Positions 63,863-64,000 of a DNA stretch of 64,000 nt are shown here, piece by piece. The notes beneath the pieces are model-generated. The model was not told where the DNA came from. It made no database searches and saw only the letters and a list, made by a program, of their open reading frames with translations. Every line of letters begins with the position of its first letter. The first letter of the stretch is position 1. Both the position numbers and the translations under genes were made by a program. This stretch comes from Burkholderiaceae bacterium (GTDB lineage: Bacteria > Pseudomonadota > Gammaproteobacteria > Burkholderiales > Burkholderiaceae), in assembly GCA_021166835.1 (NCBI GenBank), contig JAJPEN010000024.1, positions 1 through 64,000 on the forward strand. Direction: 5' to 3'.

Positions 63863-64000
63863 CAGGGCAGGAAATCCGCCGTCCTGCGCCCGACCCGCAG
63901 TCCGTCCACCTGCGCGAAATGCTCGTCGAGCGTGAGAAGTGCGATACCGCGCTCGAGCGCGCTTGCCGCGATCCACAGATCGTTCGTAGGTATCGGTCGC
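63862..64000 (-). CDS. PIN-domain (VapC-like) ribonuclease, C-terminal part
   Basis: Reading the minus strand from the window edge gives RPIPTNDLWIAASALERG, then IALLTLDEHFAQVDGLRVG and RRTADFLP before a TGA at 63864-63862. This is the typical C-terminus of a VapC-type PIN nuclease: the NDLWIAA helix and the Asp in LTLDEHF belong to the acidic metal site. The N-terminus and any VapB antitoxin lie outside the window to the right. If complete it would be an RNase toxin of a type II toxin-antitoxin pair. Confidence 0.75.
   Translation of the reverse strand, partial: RPIPTNDLWIAASALERGIALLTLDEHFAQVDGLRVGRRTADFLP

Overview
The window is about 64 kb of very GC-rich DNA with dense, often overlapping genes and many GTG/TTG starts. 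The conserved core dprA - LysM protein - def - fmt - htpX - rsmB - DUF4390 - ntrY - ntrX - trkA ... trkH, together with a DUF3567 gene, points to a betaproteobacterium of the order Burkholderiales. This assignment rests on gene order and family recognition, not on a database search. No rRNA, tRNA or CRISPR array was seen.

Left part (1-24.5 kb), mostly accessory metabolism and transport. The window opens inside the 5' end of an IS110-family element, followed by a short tandem repeat. Next come a GH1 beta-glucosidase carrying an 18-bp minisatellite, a YfcE-like phosphodiesterase, a glutathione transferase and a frameshifted DM13 gene. An apparent catabolic island (3.6-11.8 kb) pairs an IclR regulator, divergently, with an ABC importer of the sugar/polyol type whose genes are interleaved with two different flavin oxidoreductases. 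Then, on the minus strand, come metY, an exported-looking methyltransferase next to an FNT-family channel, and an mdtABC-type RND efflux operon whose last permease ORF runs in frame into an outer-membrane factor.

Middle (24.5-39.5 kb): an acyl-CoA synthetase-like ligase, a dienelactone hydrolase, the CnoX/YbbN co-chaperone, a SlyB-type lipoprotein, a gene-free stretch of about 0.9 kb full of tandem repeats and hairpins, an HNH nuclease, a decapitated LivK-like pseudogene, a ChaC-like cyclotransferase, a gentisate-pathway pair (dioxygenase plus fumarylpyruvate hydrolase), topoisomerase III, dprA and a LysM protein.

Core (39.7-56.5 kb): def-fmt, htpX with a possible heat-shock promoter, then rsmB, a DUF4390 protein, ntrY, an ntrX-like regulator without an AAA+ domain, and trkA. 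Several of these genes overlap at their ends. trkA and trkH are separated by a TRAP transporter (dctPQM), an amidase and a small unknown gene that overlaps trkH.

Right part (56.5-64 kb): a DUF3567 gene, a triple hairpin, and a tight three-gene cassette of NodU-type carbamoyltransferase, dimethylformamidase-like protein and two-domain glycosyltransferase. This cassette is the best candidate here for an undescribed biosynthetic or modification system. The window ends with a rhodanese, a rhomboid protease, a small unknown protein, and the C-terminus of a PIN-domain (VapC-like) protein overlapping it. A family of related palindromic elements appears in at least three intergenic spaces (about 26.2, 29.4 and 53.1 kb), with a weaker possible relative near 27.2 kb.
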